Positions 1 to 11,335 of a stretch of DNA of 64,000 nucleotides are shown here, in pieces. Made by a program: the position numbers and the translations under genes. The stretch's first letter is position 1; the number at the start of each line of letters is the position of its first letter. The DNA is taken from NCBI GenBank assembly GCA_947561585.1, contig CANNZV010001839.1:62001-126000 (forward strand), written 5' to 3'. Source of the stretch: Caprella mutica. Taxonomy: Eukaryota; Arthropoda; Malacostraca; Amphipoda; Caprellidae. The notes below the pieces were generated by a model. That model saw only the letters and a list, made by a program, of their open reading frames with translations. It was not told the origin of the DNA and did no database searches.

Positions 1-549
1 CAATGTGATGAACTACAGTAAAGAATATTATTGCGTCTTTAAATGTTATAATTATTCTTACAGTATGTTAATTATAAGAATATTATATACACTTTGCTAG
101 TATTACTGAAATTAATATTCAAAACTATGGAATTAAACATCTTAATTATTAATCATAGAAAGTTATCGGGAATGACACTCGAGAATAGTAAAAGAGAATT
201 AAAGTTTGATATAAATGTTCATTTTCAAATTCAAGTATTTAAGTTTAATATAATGCATACGAAGTTCATTTAAAATATTGGATACTATTATCAGGAGAAT
301 TAGTACATAATACCGGTTGTTCATTTCTAGGAATACAGAATATTTGAATCATTTTGACCGTGGGACTTATGGATAATAGAAGGTACCTACTCCTTTTCTT
401 TTATTCACAATTAACAACTGCCCCAGGTGTGTTAGGTAGGAAATGGATAATAATTCTTCCAACATTCCTATTTTAATCCTAATTTGGATTCTTATTCTAT
501 AATATGATTTAAATTTATTTATTCAGTTGATATCTATTTTCAATTTTAG

Positions 550-1454
550 GGGCCGTACTTCCACATGACTTTTGATTCAAAAGTCAATAGCGTCCACACG
601 TGGATGGACTTTTGAATCTCGTGGATTTACATGTCGTGCAATTAACTACTCCTATCGCCGACATAAGCCCTCCCCCATTTTTTAAACTATTAACTACCTA
701 GGATAGTTAAAATTACTAATTACCTGGGTTAGATATTTACTAATTACATATATAGGTTAGTTACTTTAGCCAAAATTAATTAATTACTAGAGAACTGCTT
801 ACCTAGATTACTAAGATTAGTTAGTTACTAATTAACTAATTAATACTAAATTAATTTTTATGAAGTTTATTACAATATTTAGTATTAAACTAACAGAAAT
901 TGTTTTCACTTCATTTGATTTAATGTTAACCTAATTCACTCAACAAATGTAATTTAACTATTATATTAAGCTTAAGTAAAAGTATTAATACGTGGGTAAA
1001 ATAAGATTGCGTTGTAATAAAGAAAATGAAGGTATTAGCTAATAGGTAATATGTTGAAATAAATAAAATAAAGAAAGTAATATATTATTTTACTAAAATA
1101 CAATATTATACTAAAAAAAGTTTAAAGAAACATTACTATTATCAATTTCACTGGCACTCTTTTATAAAAAGAAAAAGATAAGAATTCTTTACCTCAAAGG
1201 TAAACAAATGAATGAAGCTAAGATTGGTTAAAAATGAACACAAATCGTGTTATTACAATATATTTTATGAGTTGACAGTAGCTATACGAAGATTTCCAAA
1301 AGTGCACCTCTTGATTGGGGGAAAATAATAGAACATGTATGTTGTTGAAAAGTCTCGGACTTTCGGTGCAAAATTAAGTCTCGTGGAAAAAGTGGGAGGA
1401 GCTTTGCTAAAAGTCCGGTGGAAAGACTGAAAAAACCCTACGTGTGTACGGCCC
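550..1454. mobile_element. 905-bp non-autonomous DNA transposon with 9-bp TIRs and a 5-bp TSD
   Basis: The left end reads GGGCCGTAC (550-558) and the right end is its exact reverse complement GTACGGCCC (1446-1454). Both are flanked by TTTAG (545-549 and 1455-1459), a candidate 5-bp target-site duplication. Subterminal copies of a GGACTTTT-like motif occur inside both ends. The paralogous copy B (around 56915-56965) has the flanking sequence joined without the insert, an empty site that independently supports insertion. The interior is very AT-rich and encodes no recognisable protein; the open frame at 1265-1468 is a by-product of the right terminal region. The superfamily is not assigned: a 5-bp duplication is compatible with Transib or some hAT lineages, but the terminal bases do not settle it. 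Confidence 0.7.
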
Positions 1455-2964
1455 TTTAGTCTCCACACTCTCTTTTAATGAAACATTTCTCATCCAATAT
1501 GACCGTAAAATGATATAATTTCAATTAAGAAGGCTAACTGCGCCTGATTGAAGTAATACCAAAATACACTCGAGCTACTTTGAAAGCTGACTTTGAAGAT
1601 TGATCCGTAAGCGATAGAAAACGCCAATTAAAATCTCAAAAGAAACTCATGCTATGATCGTGCTAAACTAAACTACTTTTGAGAATGATTGATATGAGCT
1701 GATTTCTTGAGCAAATTGAACTGAAAGCTTGATGGAAATATTAACCTAACTTTCTTTGGCCATACATTTACTTTCTAAAGGTATAAAGATCAAAAAGGTA
1801 TCATTTATTACCATTTATTTGAGCAGAGTGTTCATATGAAATCTCGGTTAGTGAGAAGTTAATTCAATTCTGCAAATCCTTCCTTTGGAGTCTGACTTAA
1901 TACTCTGTGAAGTGCTATAGATCTCTTCTAATCTTCATCATCAATCAAATTTAGTTCAATATTAGAACAATCTACTGATGTGAACGGGTCTGTAGAAGTG
2001 GTGTTATACTGAGGGAATACAATATGTAGTTTCCCTCATCTGTTTCTGTAAAACGGAAATAATCAGAGAGTAATTACTATATAGTATATAATAATGATGA
2101 CAAGGAACAATTAGATGAGACAGCAATAAATCTACCAAGTCCACACTAAAACTTTTACTCATGCAAATTGAAATAGTAACAGTTTTGAAATTTATCGAAA
2201 CAAAGTGAATGGAATCAATTGTTTGAGAAATAAGCAATCGAATCTCAAACTGGTGAGCATGCATGAAGTGTCAGTTCACTAACAAATAATATACTGCTAC
2301 TTGGTCACATCATCATGGCTGATATAATTACATAAACAGTATAGTGAAGTTACTTCCTTCGCTCATTGTACCTTTCAAATTAAAACCTAATTAAATTTTC
2401 AAACTATGTTTCTCTATATTCTAATTTGTGAGAAGTGATAGCGATTGTCTTAATATTTCATTATAACAACAATGAGAAGCTGAGGCAATAATTTTGCTGC
2501 TGTCGGTTGTTTGTTGTTCATTAATTATTTCTCAGTCTGGTATTCATTCATGCAGTTGCCAGGTGTATCTACCCACTCACGACACTATAGTATTGTATAG
2601 CTGGTCAGATACTCCTGTGAGTTGCTTTATATCTGAGGATAAGCCTTGTTATGACTAATTAAATAGGCTTTGGAATGACACCGTATACGTGATGCATTAA
2701 TAAAAAAACGTGGAGAAATTGGTAGGATGAATTTTTATCCAGGCCACAGTATAGAATAGTCTATTGTACATACTAGTATTCAACCCACAGCATAAAATAT
2801 TAACAAGTCATCAGTTCATAATATTATCTATCCCACAGTATAAAATAGTTTACGGTAAACAATATTTTTCAGTCATCAGTTAATAATATTACCCATTCAA
2901 CAGTATATAATTGTATCCAGTCAACAGTATATTATATTACCCAGCACACAATTATTATAGGCTA

Positions 2965-5900
2965 TACACTATACAGAGACATGAGGAATAAAAATAAACA
3001 GTTTTAACTACAAGCGTTCCTAAGGTTTACATGATGCTACGTCAAAGTACCTACCATCAAAAGATTTCAAAATAATGCACCTATATTATCTTCAAATTCA
3101 AGTAAACTGAGAACTAATTGTTTTAAAGAAACATGTCATTCTGTACATACTTACACGATGAACCTAATACAATATAATCGTTTTAGGTTAATCAGTACCT
3201 AGGTTAATGTAAAACAATGGTTTTGAATCGCTAATATTCTATCATAAATAAAAAAGTCATTTGTAATTCTCATTTCAAACCGTACCAAGATATTATAAGC
3301 TTATTTAAAACGTATTTTCGAACAACATATCCTAAGTAAATCGGTCATTGATGAATTCGATCAAAATAATTCTTATTTAGCACTAAATTATTCACACCTA
3401 CTTTGACTGGTATCGAAGTACCAAAGTAAAGTCGTGCCTAACTAAGTATTCATTGAATTATACTAACATTCAATTAAAAAATGAGTTAATCATCAGTAGA
3501 TTTTTAAAAAAATGTTATGTACTTGAAATTATACAAAATAAATGTACCTATGGTATCATATCTTATCGAAACTAGTACCTGTGCAAATGTTCCTAAGGCA
3601 AGTCGTCTCTCCGCACACTAGATTTTATTCAATCTGAAAGAAGTTAAATGTTACTCAAATTAAAGAATATTAATGTAAAACAACTTAAAGTAAGAACCAA
3701 TTAGCGCCATCTCCTTCCCTTCTGCACAACTTCGGGGCGGAGATAAAGACTCACTCTGACTGTAGCTCCGCCTTCGGTGCAATTCGAGATGTTGTGGTGG
3801 GTGGTTCACTATTTGAGCGATATTTGAGCGATTATTCTTCATTAAATATTAGTCATTTAAATTAAGTATAAATTTGAATTTTTAACTGAAACTTTTTTGA
3901 TCTGTGGCAATATCATATATATCGGTCAAAATTCAGAATTTGTTTAACGGTAATTGTTAAAGATGTAATTTTTCATTATAAATTCTTAACTTTTGTAGCT
4001 AAAACTTTAAAAAACTGCACAATATATTTTATGTATTTAAAATACTTTTTATTATACAACCCCAAAAACTAACTTGATGAAAGGCAATCAAGTGATATTC
4101 ATCCACTCTTTCTGTTGTCTAATTGGTTCATCTGGACGATGTATTCATACTTTATAATATACCTTACAGCAAACTGTTAAACTTTTCAATTAGTTGATGC
4201 GAAGCTGGAGAGGTGAACCCTAATAACCTAGGGTTTCATGAAAACTAATTCAGGTTCTTTCTCATCATTTTGTTACTCAAATTAGGTAAATATCTACCAA
4301 TTACAGTAAATAAGGCTTGTTGTAAATTTAATTAAGTAAACAGTGGGGGTTAAATTGTATTTTAATAGTTCAACTGGTGTCTCTCATCGCAATTGGGATG
4401 TAACCTTATTCAGGAATACATATCTCCTCCTATAATACATATATGTGTGTTTGTGTTTTTTGTTATATTTATGATAGTAAATATTATCGAATAAACGAAA
4501 ATAGAAATAATTAGATGTCAACAAACACACCAAATGTAGTTTTACAGGAGAAAACAGCCTCAAAATACTGTGACAAACATTCCGCCACCTGAAGTGAACA
4601 ATTACGAATATAATCTTTTCCTTCCGATTGTTTGTTTTGTGCGAACATTTTAGACTTTCTTGATATATTCGCAATTATATTTTATCTGAAAATGAAACGT
4701 AACAATAATAGTTTTGTTAAAACAAAGGAATTGTTTGAAAATAGAAATAATTTTTATGGGAAGTTAGGTTTGTAATATTGATATTGATACATCTTCTCAC
4801 TAACTTTATTTGAAGCTATTTCTAATATACGATTTCTGATTATTATTACAACAAAGGCATAGGAACAGCTATTTATTTTGCTTTTGCTTATGTATGTATT
4901 TAATGAAAAACAGTATTTTTTTATGATTATAATAATTGGAGTATCAAAACATTATATTTATCCATTCATTAATACGGTTCACTGTAAACGCAGCTATTTT
5001 AGAAAATGTTTCACTCATAACTTGTGGATAAAAGAGTTCCAACAAAATATGATATGAAAAGATTTTTCCGTCATGAATAACTCTTAATTCAGTTCAACAG
5101 AGAATATAAATATAATTCATTTATCATGCATCTAAATAGGAATGAAATTAAAATATTAATTGCATAGTTGTTATAAAAAGTTTTGATACCGCTTATTAAT
5201 TTATTTAGATTTTTGTAATGGAAATTCTGAGAGTATAATCATTATATTTATCTGTATATATTTCTAAATTTACTAGAGTAATTCTTTGCAGACTCAGATT
5301 GTAATTTTCTTCAAATTTCTCTGTAGTTAGTTGCAATTAGTGTGCAAATTACAAACTGAAGAGATGTCTGAATGAAGAAAGGAGAACATTTTACCTGTTT
5401 GAATAGAACAGAATTTGAGATAAGTCAAGATGACTACTTAAATAAACAAAAAAGTTTTTCCAAAATCTCAATACTATCTCAAACGTACCTATTTTGATTA
5501 TTTAACTCGATACTAAATTGAATACCAACCATATTCGTATAGAAGATAATTTCCTATCAGTATTATGTTTTCGTTATCATCGTTTGACAGAATACAGTTT
5601 TTGATATTTCGTGTTCTGAACTGATAGAGATGTTTTTCATTTTCAACTAACGAATTTTGTACTTTGATATTTTCAGAATTTAATTTCGATTTCTAAACTG
5701 ATCTCTCTGTGAAATATTTTTCACTGTTGCTGAAAAATAGAAAACATTGGGTTTCGGGCAATTGGAGAGTAAATTGAGTAGAGAACAATATAATTTAATT
5801 GTAAAAAAAATCGATGCATGAATTACATGAATAATTGAAAAACTGTTTTGAAATAAATCATTAATAGGTATAAATAAATTATGTTCGTGGTTTATTTTGT

Positions 5901-6620
5901 ATTTTGAAAGACCGCTGTTGGTCAATTCTATTGATTATGGAATAGCTCAAAATCATCATTCTTATTATTATTATATCCATTCACGAGTACTTCATACGGA
6001 TAAACCGTAACTTTTCTTCTGCTTGCTGCCCAAGTGCTCTTCAACTCATCCATCAATGACCTGCATCCTGAACTGTCGATCTAGTTTTATTGCTGTTGAG
6101 AAACTGCCGGACGGAATTGAGGAGGAAAAACCTGGAATTGGAGATATGGGAAGATCTTTTATTATCATCGCTGGAGATGAATTCGAATGGGGGAGATAAT
6201 AAGGTTATTGCAAGAATTTATGGAATCCAGAAGAGATTTGGAACTGCTTCTTATTCGTATCTGATGTAAAATTAAGATGGGATTATGAGATGAATAAATA
6301 TATGTTATGAGGAGAAGAGTATCACGTTCATCAAACGGCTCAGCAAATCTTCCTAAATTGAATCAAATTCTCTTTTCTTGAGGTAATGAAGGAAGTTTTC
6401 CACAATTCCCACTCAATGTCAGAGAGTTTAATCACGAATCATTTCTATGCTGAGTGTATTAAAAATACATAAAAAATCTAAATTTGATGTTCGATTTGGC
6501 GATTGGCTATGAAAATAGAAGTATATTGGAGAAAATAGATCTTCTCAACTATTCCAATCGTTGTTAAATTCTTCCAGCAAAATGGAAATTATTCAAGATA
6601 TTTATTTAAGACATATTAAT
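2965..6620. other. Non-coding stretch, lower part of duplication copy A
   Basis: AT-rich sequence with only short, unconvincing open frames. It holds a GC-richer patch at 3700-3800, a small AACCCTA/TAGGGTT inverted repeat near 4217, a dispersed repeat copy at 5275-5440, and scattered blocks shared with 63-64 kb. A GC-richer stretch at 6000-6220 has no frame I recognise. Confidence 0.5.
5275..5440 (-). repeat. Dispersed repeat family, copy 1 (reverse orientation)
   Basis: The reverse complement of this segment aligns by eye with 62565-62750, sharing runs such as CATCTCTTCAGTTTGTAATT, and more weakly with 16690-16790. Because its order and orientation break the otherwise direct collinearity of copies A and B, it is better read as a dispersed repeat than as part of the duplication. 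There is no coding potential and I do not recognise the family. Confidence 0.55.
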
Positions 6621-6624
6621 TTAA

Positions 6625-6647
6625 TTTTTTTTTTTTTTTTTTTTTTT
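6625..6647 (-). other. Poly(A) tail of the 6.6-9.1 kb LINE
   Basis: An uninterrupted run of 23 T on the plus strand lies just beyond the 3' end of the minus-strand element, as expected for target-primed reverse transcription of a polyadenylated RNA. It sets the element's 3' boundary. Confidence 0.7.
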
Positions 6648-6767
6648 GTTTAAAAAGACAATATTTTTCCATTAAAAACAAGAAGGATAAAATCTTTACA
6701 GAAGAGGAAATTCCTTCAGGAACTACGAGTGAGGGGTTGAGTTCCCTGAAGGGGTGGACCCGACCCT

Positions 6768-7505
6768 CTAAAACCTCTCCTTCGCGGCTGAGAGGATGCT
6801 GAAGGCATTCCCTCTCTGGATCGCAAGAGCCATTCGCTGTTGGAACCAGGCAGACTCCCTTGGATCATTCGTTGTCTCAACAAGGCGTCTACCTATGGAC
6901 TTCATGATTAAGGAGGTCGTTCTACCGTACGCTCCTGTGGTCTCTATAGCAATTGGCTCAAATATGTATGCATCTCCAAGGGCGGAGTATTTCTGACGTT
7001 TACGGTTCTCCGCAGCCCCGGCAGCTGATCCGGCCTCAACTGCGGAATCATTGAGGTGTGTCTCGGCAAATGTGTCGACACACGTGCAATCCCAAATCAG
7101 ACTCTTTCCATTCATGTAAGGAAACACAGTAATACCATCTGGGCGTTTACCATCACCTCTGTCAAGTCCAGGAGGCTCAAGTACTGAAGGGAGTCCTGCT
7201 CTCTGCAAAGCCCGTTTTACCACATCATTCATTGCTGCATGTCTTGGGTGACGCCCAGAACTGTACCTACAAGACAGGCCATGCAGTCCTCTGACATCCA
7301 TCCCACTGCCACAGCGGCAAGAATGAAGTTCACAAACTCTGGCACCAACTCTGAGAGCAATGGCTACCCTCAGGACCTCTGGATCGAGCTGTGTACCCAA
7401 TGACGGTATGGGAATCGCGTTCAACCACACTCCAGTTTCTTTAAGAGATGCAGATAATAGTCGTGCCCTTGCCACCTGATCAGCTCTAGCCAACAGACTC
7501 TCCAT
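6768..7505 (-). pseudogene. LINE C-terminal zinc-knuckle and PD-(D/E)xK-like endonuclease region
   Basis: This is the last 245 codons of the broken LINE ORF. The reading frame remains open upstream to about 7590, so the Met at 7505 is not a real start. Residues C63, C65, H75 and C79 form a CxC-x9-H-x3-C knuckle, followed by GRHPRH (84-89), E110, RPDG (121-124) and a hydrophobic strand ending WDCT (138-141). The order RPD then WDxT resembles the PD-(D/E)xK nuclease core of R2-type restriction-like endonucleases, which nick the target DNA to prime reverse transcription. A conserved-looking YSALGDAY...FEPIAIETTGA stretch follows (173-192). The assignment to a nuclease is inference from motif order. 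This part is intact but cut off from the RT by a frameshift. Confidence 0.65.
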
Positions 7506-7981
7506 TAATGAATGAGCCCGTGGTGTATCCCATTCTTTTTGACTGGACTCATGGACTGGTACCGGGAGACCAGCCTGTAAACCCTGCCTCCATGTCCCAA
7601 CTGCATCCGTCCATGTCCCAACTGCAAATCACTCACAGAATACATTGAAGACACAAAAGCAGGCAAGGCAATATCTCCAGCTCTCCTACAACCTAGTCCA
7701 CCAAGGCCAACCGGTAAAGTTGCCTGAACCCAAGAATCAGCTGACATCTCTACATTGGTCACACTGGCAACGGCAGATCTAAGTGATTCATCAAAGCAGC
7801 TAAGTTCGACTACGTGCTTGTAAGCTGGAGAAGCCCGCAGAACATATTGTAGCTTCGGAATGGAGAAAACATTTCTCAACAAAAAGAAGGCTTGATGGTT
7901 ATCCACCACCCGCAATCGAGAGACCATGAGATCCAGATCTTCTTTCTTCCTTAAAATCTCCTCGGGGGATACCCAAGTCAC
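7505..7981 (-). pseudogene. LINE reverse transcriptase thumb/linker fragment
   Basis: This 158-codon frame continues the RT after a frameshift near 7980: the upstream frame loses sense after LLGAPLS and this one picks up with ITWVSPEEIL-like sequence. It contains a post-RT helical region (LRVVDNHQAFFLLRN, PKLQYVLRASP). It loses frame again near 7590, at a 21-bp tandem duplication (CCATGTCCCAACTGC at 7590-7604 and 7611-7625). Beyond that point the correct continuation lies in the frame of the C-terminal segment (GLQAGLPVPVHESSQ) and runs straight into the knuckle and endonuclease region. Confidence 0.65.
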
Positions 7982-9086
7982 TTAAAGGCGCACCCAACAA
8001 GGAGCAATTGTCCTTATGAACCACTCTGACATTTGGAAGCACTGCCCGGAACAACAATTCTGTTTCACCAGGGGCGTTATCATCGAGAATGGTCAGCTCA
8101 CATTTTGCGCTATTAACTTCAAGTCCGATGGCACTCAACCCATCTATCAAGGTTTTTACGTCCTCCAAAACTCTCTCCGGTGTATCTCCCAGGGCTGCGT
8201 CGTCCAGATACCATACATTGAATTCTGACTCAACCCTGCGAGCCACCTCGTCAATTCCAAGAGCAAACATAGCCGGTCCAAAAGGGTCACCCTGCTGGAT
8301 ACCTGTCTCCGACCTCAGCACCTCTTCACCAAAAAACAAAGCTGAAGGCGAAGAATAAGCTTGCCAAAGGAGTCTATATAGCTCCGGCACACGGTTACGA
8401 ATAACAGTAAGGAAGGTATCTCTCCTCAGACAATTGAAAGCGTTTTTCATATCCACCTTGAGAAACACCCTCCTATGGTTACAGTCATTCAAGTACCGTC
8501 TTGCAGAATGTGCGGCAGCTTCACAGCCACCCTTCGTAGAGAACCCAAGCTGAACCGGTCTTAATTCACTACCAAGAGAGTGTGATAAGGGGCGCGCACC
8601 AACCTTGGCAGCCAACCTACGCAAGGTATTACCAACTGCTATGGGTCTGATGCCACCATCCTTTTTGGTTAAAGCGCACAATGTGGCTCCATAGAAAGTT
8701 GACAAAGCAAAATCAGGAACTTCTCCTCTCAATATCGCATTCACAAAATCTGTCAGAGTGGTCAAAAGACGTACTCCAGCCTCTGCAGATGAATGGGACA
8801 ATAGCGTCTTCAAATGACCTGGCCTGAGGCCATCAGGTCCTCCGGCAGAACCAGGACGAAAAGAATTAACAGCCCTCCGGACATCCTCCTCCGAAACAAT
8901 AGGCACAACTAGAGAATTATCCGGAGGCTCTGGCATCATCAAGTCTAGCGGGGCAGGCGGGTGTTTAGACCTCAACGCTCTGACAGTCTCTTCGTTTCGT
9001 TGGGCCAGTCCATCCGAAGATGACAGCTCACGAACTGCTCCACTCACGTCACCATCTGCAAACTTAGCTGCCACTCTCTTTTTCAA
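7899..9086 (-). pseudogene. LINE reverse transcriptase domain
   Basis: 395 codons carry a complete-looking RT core. The fingers include GSAGGPDGLRPGHLK (79-93) and GGIRPIAVGNTLRRL (144-158). Palm motif A is VDMKNAFN (211-218), motif B is GIQQGDPFGPAMF (262-274) and motif C is YLDDA (293-297), so the catalytic aspartates D212, D295 and D296 are present. In the family this enzyme copies element RNA into DNA at a nicked chromosomal site. The Met at 9086 is only the first one after the truncation point; sense continues a few codons upstream before entering flanking sequence, so the true N-terminus with its DNA-binding fingers is missing. The last 25 or so residues are out-of-frame sequence after the frameshift near 7980. 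Confidence 0.85.
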
Positions 9087-9490
9087 CTTTTGTAACTTTA
9101 ATTGAATTGGAAATTTATAAAAAATAGATACAGCAATAATTATGATGTAAACTAAGTTTAAACCTTCCAGTTATTCGATTTAAATATTTCTGAAATCGAT
9201 AATGAATGAACTTCAGCTATGAATTCCTTCTCTAAGTTTCAAATGTAATTCATTTTTGAAATATAATAGTTTTAAATGGGACGACATTATTTATTTGGCA
9301 CACATTATGTTCAACATCTGTAATTTTTATATTATAACTTCAATTCCAAGAAAATACAAATAAAGATATTTTTTAAATTAAATGAAGATTGTGGTATCAT
9401 GTACCTGCAGTATCTTGTGATATGGATACGCAATACATAAAAATATTCAGCTCAATAATGTTCATTCGTACAAATTGAGGGCAAATTTAA

Positions 9491-9550
9491 TTTCGGCCAA
9501 TTATCTTTCAGCCAATTACCTATCGTCCAAAAATGTCTGTTCAATTATGT
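9491..9550. repeat. Degenerate 15-bp tandem array
   Basis: Four consecutive 15-mers resemble each other: TTTCGGCCAATTATC, TTTCAGCCAATTACC, TATCGTCCAAAAATG and a weaker fourth. The unit length and the TTTCGNCC core recall the arrays at 29.1-29.7 and 35.9-36.9 kb. No inverted partner was found nearby, so this may be a decayed end of the same kind of element. Confidence 0.45.
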
Positions 9551-11169
9551 GTCACTCAGCACCAATATATTTTTGGCTAGGATATATTTACCTCCAGTTA
9601 TGAATTTATGCTAACATATTATTTTAAATTTCCCTTCTTTCAGTGGATCATCGAATGCAATGCAATAAGTTTTTTCCTGTTCAAATTCACAACCTTGCAG
9701 CAGAAGTAACTCATTCCTAGTTGAAATCATTTACCTTACAATTGAAGTAAGAGATATAAATTAATTAGTTTATAAGTTCACATTAAATAATGATCAATAT
9801 GGAGTATATACTATAGAACTCTAGTAAATAGAAAACATTGTTTTAATAGAAAAGGATTGAACGAATTATCAAGTGCAACATTCTATTTAACAATTTAATT
9901 TACTTGAAATAATTGTTAGAATGGTATTTTTCCGCATACCTCGTTACTGCATTAATGAATGACTATTCCCGTGAAAATCTTTATGTTTCCATACAAGAGC
10001 TTCAATTCAATAATCCTTCATTACAATTATAATTTCAGTTACATGAACCATGGATCAATTTTATTATATGTCTATTTATTGTCAAAGTCTACAACATTTC
10101 ACCAGACTAAACCTTTCTGCTAAATTTCTACTCTGAATATATTACTTCTGTTAAACGAAAAATTATGATATCAAATGCTAAATTTGTTGTTGCTGTTTAT
10201 TTCGATGTAGCAAAAATCTAATGTTTAGCATCAGAGGTCATAAATTTTACGGAGCTTCGCTACTAAATTAGGCTTCATAGCTGGAATTTATTCTTCTCTT
10301 CAAGGAAAAACGTAACAAAAGGAAATTTATTTCCAATTCTCATTTGTTCGAGCGAGATATTAGACTGGAGCTTTTCAAACCTGTAGTTCTAACAGAAGTT
10401 GTAACTATTAATTCATAATAGAAGAGGAAAAAGGATACAGAAATTAGGTATATCGTCCAATAGCTCTGCTACTCACGGAAAAATAGAATAAAGCATTCCG
10501 TAAATAAGCGTTACTAAATGTAAGTATTGATAGTGAAATAATTTTTTCGATGATCCTGACATGGATGATGAGAATGAACATTGTGTTAGATTGATTGTTT
10601 ACCTTACATCCCTCAGTAGTCAGTAAGTTATAACATCTAAATTGTGGAATGAAAGTGATGTTCTTCAATTTTGTACTAAATTAAAACTTCCAGTATTCTT
10701 ATTATCTAATAATGATTAAATAGAATATATGAGTTTGTGGAACTTATTTTCTTCATATATCAATACTAAATAGATTGTTAATTAATATTAATAAACTTTA
10801 GGATATATAGCTTAAATAGAAAGACGGTATCTAACATACAACCATTGGTCATAAAATTCATTGTCAGGTCCAGGTTTTTCCACCCTTCTCCTGATGATAA
10901 ATAGAAATCTTTCTATTCGAAAGCTTGATATCTGAAAAAATCTTCAACGCAGAGTTTAAATAACCTCTAATATTATGGATTTCCCGTTGAGTTTGAATCT
11001 TTTCAATCATATTCGATATTTATAGAAAGCATATTCCTCTTTATGAGATATGATAACAGTTCCTGATTCATTCATTCTTTTTGCATTTTGTATTACCTTC
11101 GTAGAATGCAGAAAAGTTATATTTTTGACGTCATTTATTTATTTATTTATCATCTTGTTATTCGCTTAA

Positions 11170-11335
11170 CTGAAAAAGTGTTCAACCAAATTGCCTGAAA
11201 TTTAGTGAAACGATTGTTCAATGTCCAGTGAATTTTGGGAGCAACTTAGTCAAAGGTCAAGGTCATGGTCATATATAACTCAAAAAGTATTGCAACATAT
11301 TGCATGGAACTTGGTGAGACGATTGGTCAATATAA
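11170..11335. repeat. Two-copy direct repeat, period about 109 bp
   Basis: The segments CTGAAAAAGTGTTCAACC... (11170-11225) and CTCAAAAAGTATTGCAAC... (11279-11333) match at most positions through ATTG-C-TG-AA-TT-GTGA-ACGATTG-TCAAT. The sequence between carries AAAGGTCAAGGTCATGGTCA. It is probably part of an unrecognised dispersed repeat. Confidence 0.5.

Larger units (their letters stand above)
160..6545 (+). repeat. Copy A of a large direct segmental duplication (partner about 56.3-64 kb)
   Basis: Blocks in this stretch recur in the same order and orientation near the window end. Clear anchors read by eye are 163-240 with 56309-56385, 340-540 with 56690-56935, 1475-1620 with 56945-57060, 1803-2290 with 58158-58605, 2290-2700 with 58605-59010, 2740-2960 with 59085-59165, about 4345-4450 with 63120-63230, and 6345-6540 with 63790-64000. 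The 2290-2700 block is the best conserved, with long exact runs such as TGTATCTACCCACTCA. No reading frame is preserved across the blocks, so nothing suggests the duplicated material is coding. From about 3.0 to 6.3 kb the match is patchy, with large indels. A GC-rich patch at 3700-3800 is unexplained. Confidence 0.75.
6625..9105 (-). mobile_element. 5'-truncated LINE of the endonuclease-at-C-terminus type (R2/R4/NeSL-like)
   Basis: On the minus strand this GC-richer island reads, in order: a reverse transcriptase domain (about 9086-7980), thumb/linker sequence (about 7980-7590), a C-terminal CxC...H...C knuckle with an RPDG...WD region (7505-6768), a short 3' UTR, and a poly(A) tail seen as a 23-T run at 6625-6647. 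In known non-LTR elements with one ORF and a C-terminal knuckle next to a restriction-like endonuclease (R2, R4, NeSL, CRE), this order is diagnostic; the precise clade here is inferred, not proven. The 5' end is lost: homology stops near 9090-9105 in AT-rich flank. Two frameshifts show the copy is dead. No clear target-site duplication was found. Confidence 0.75.

Noticed and set aside
1265..2264. Minus-strand frames at 1265-1468 and 2004-2264
   Set aside because: The first lies inside the 905-bp TIR element; the second is not preserved in the paralogous copy at 58.35-58.6 kb, where the frame is broken.
3660..3842. GC-rich patch with a 60-codon minus frame as a small gene
   Set aside because: It is not recognisable, has no conserved counterpart in copy B and is too short to support.
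6796..8358. Plus-strand open frames opposite the minus-strand LINE (6796-6996, 8016-8228, 8089-8358)
   Set aside because: They lie on the antisense of a clear RT gene and have no domain of their own.
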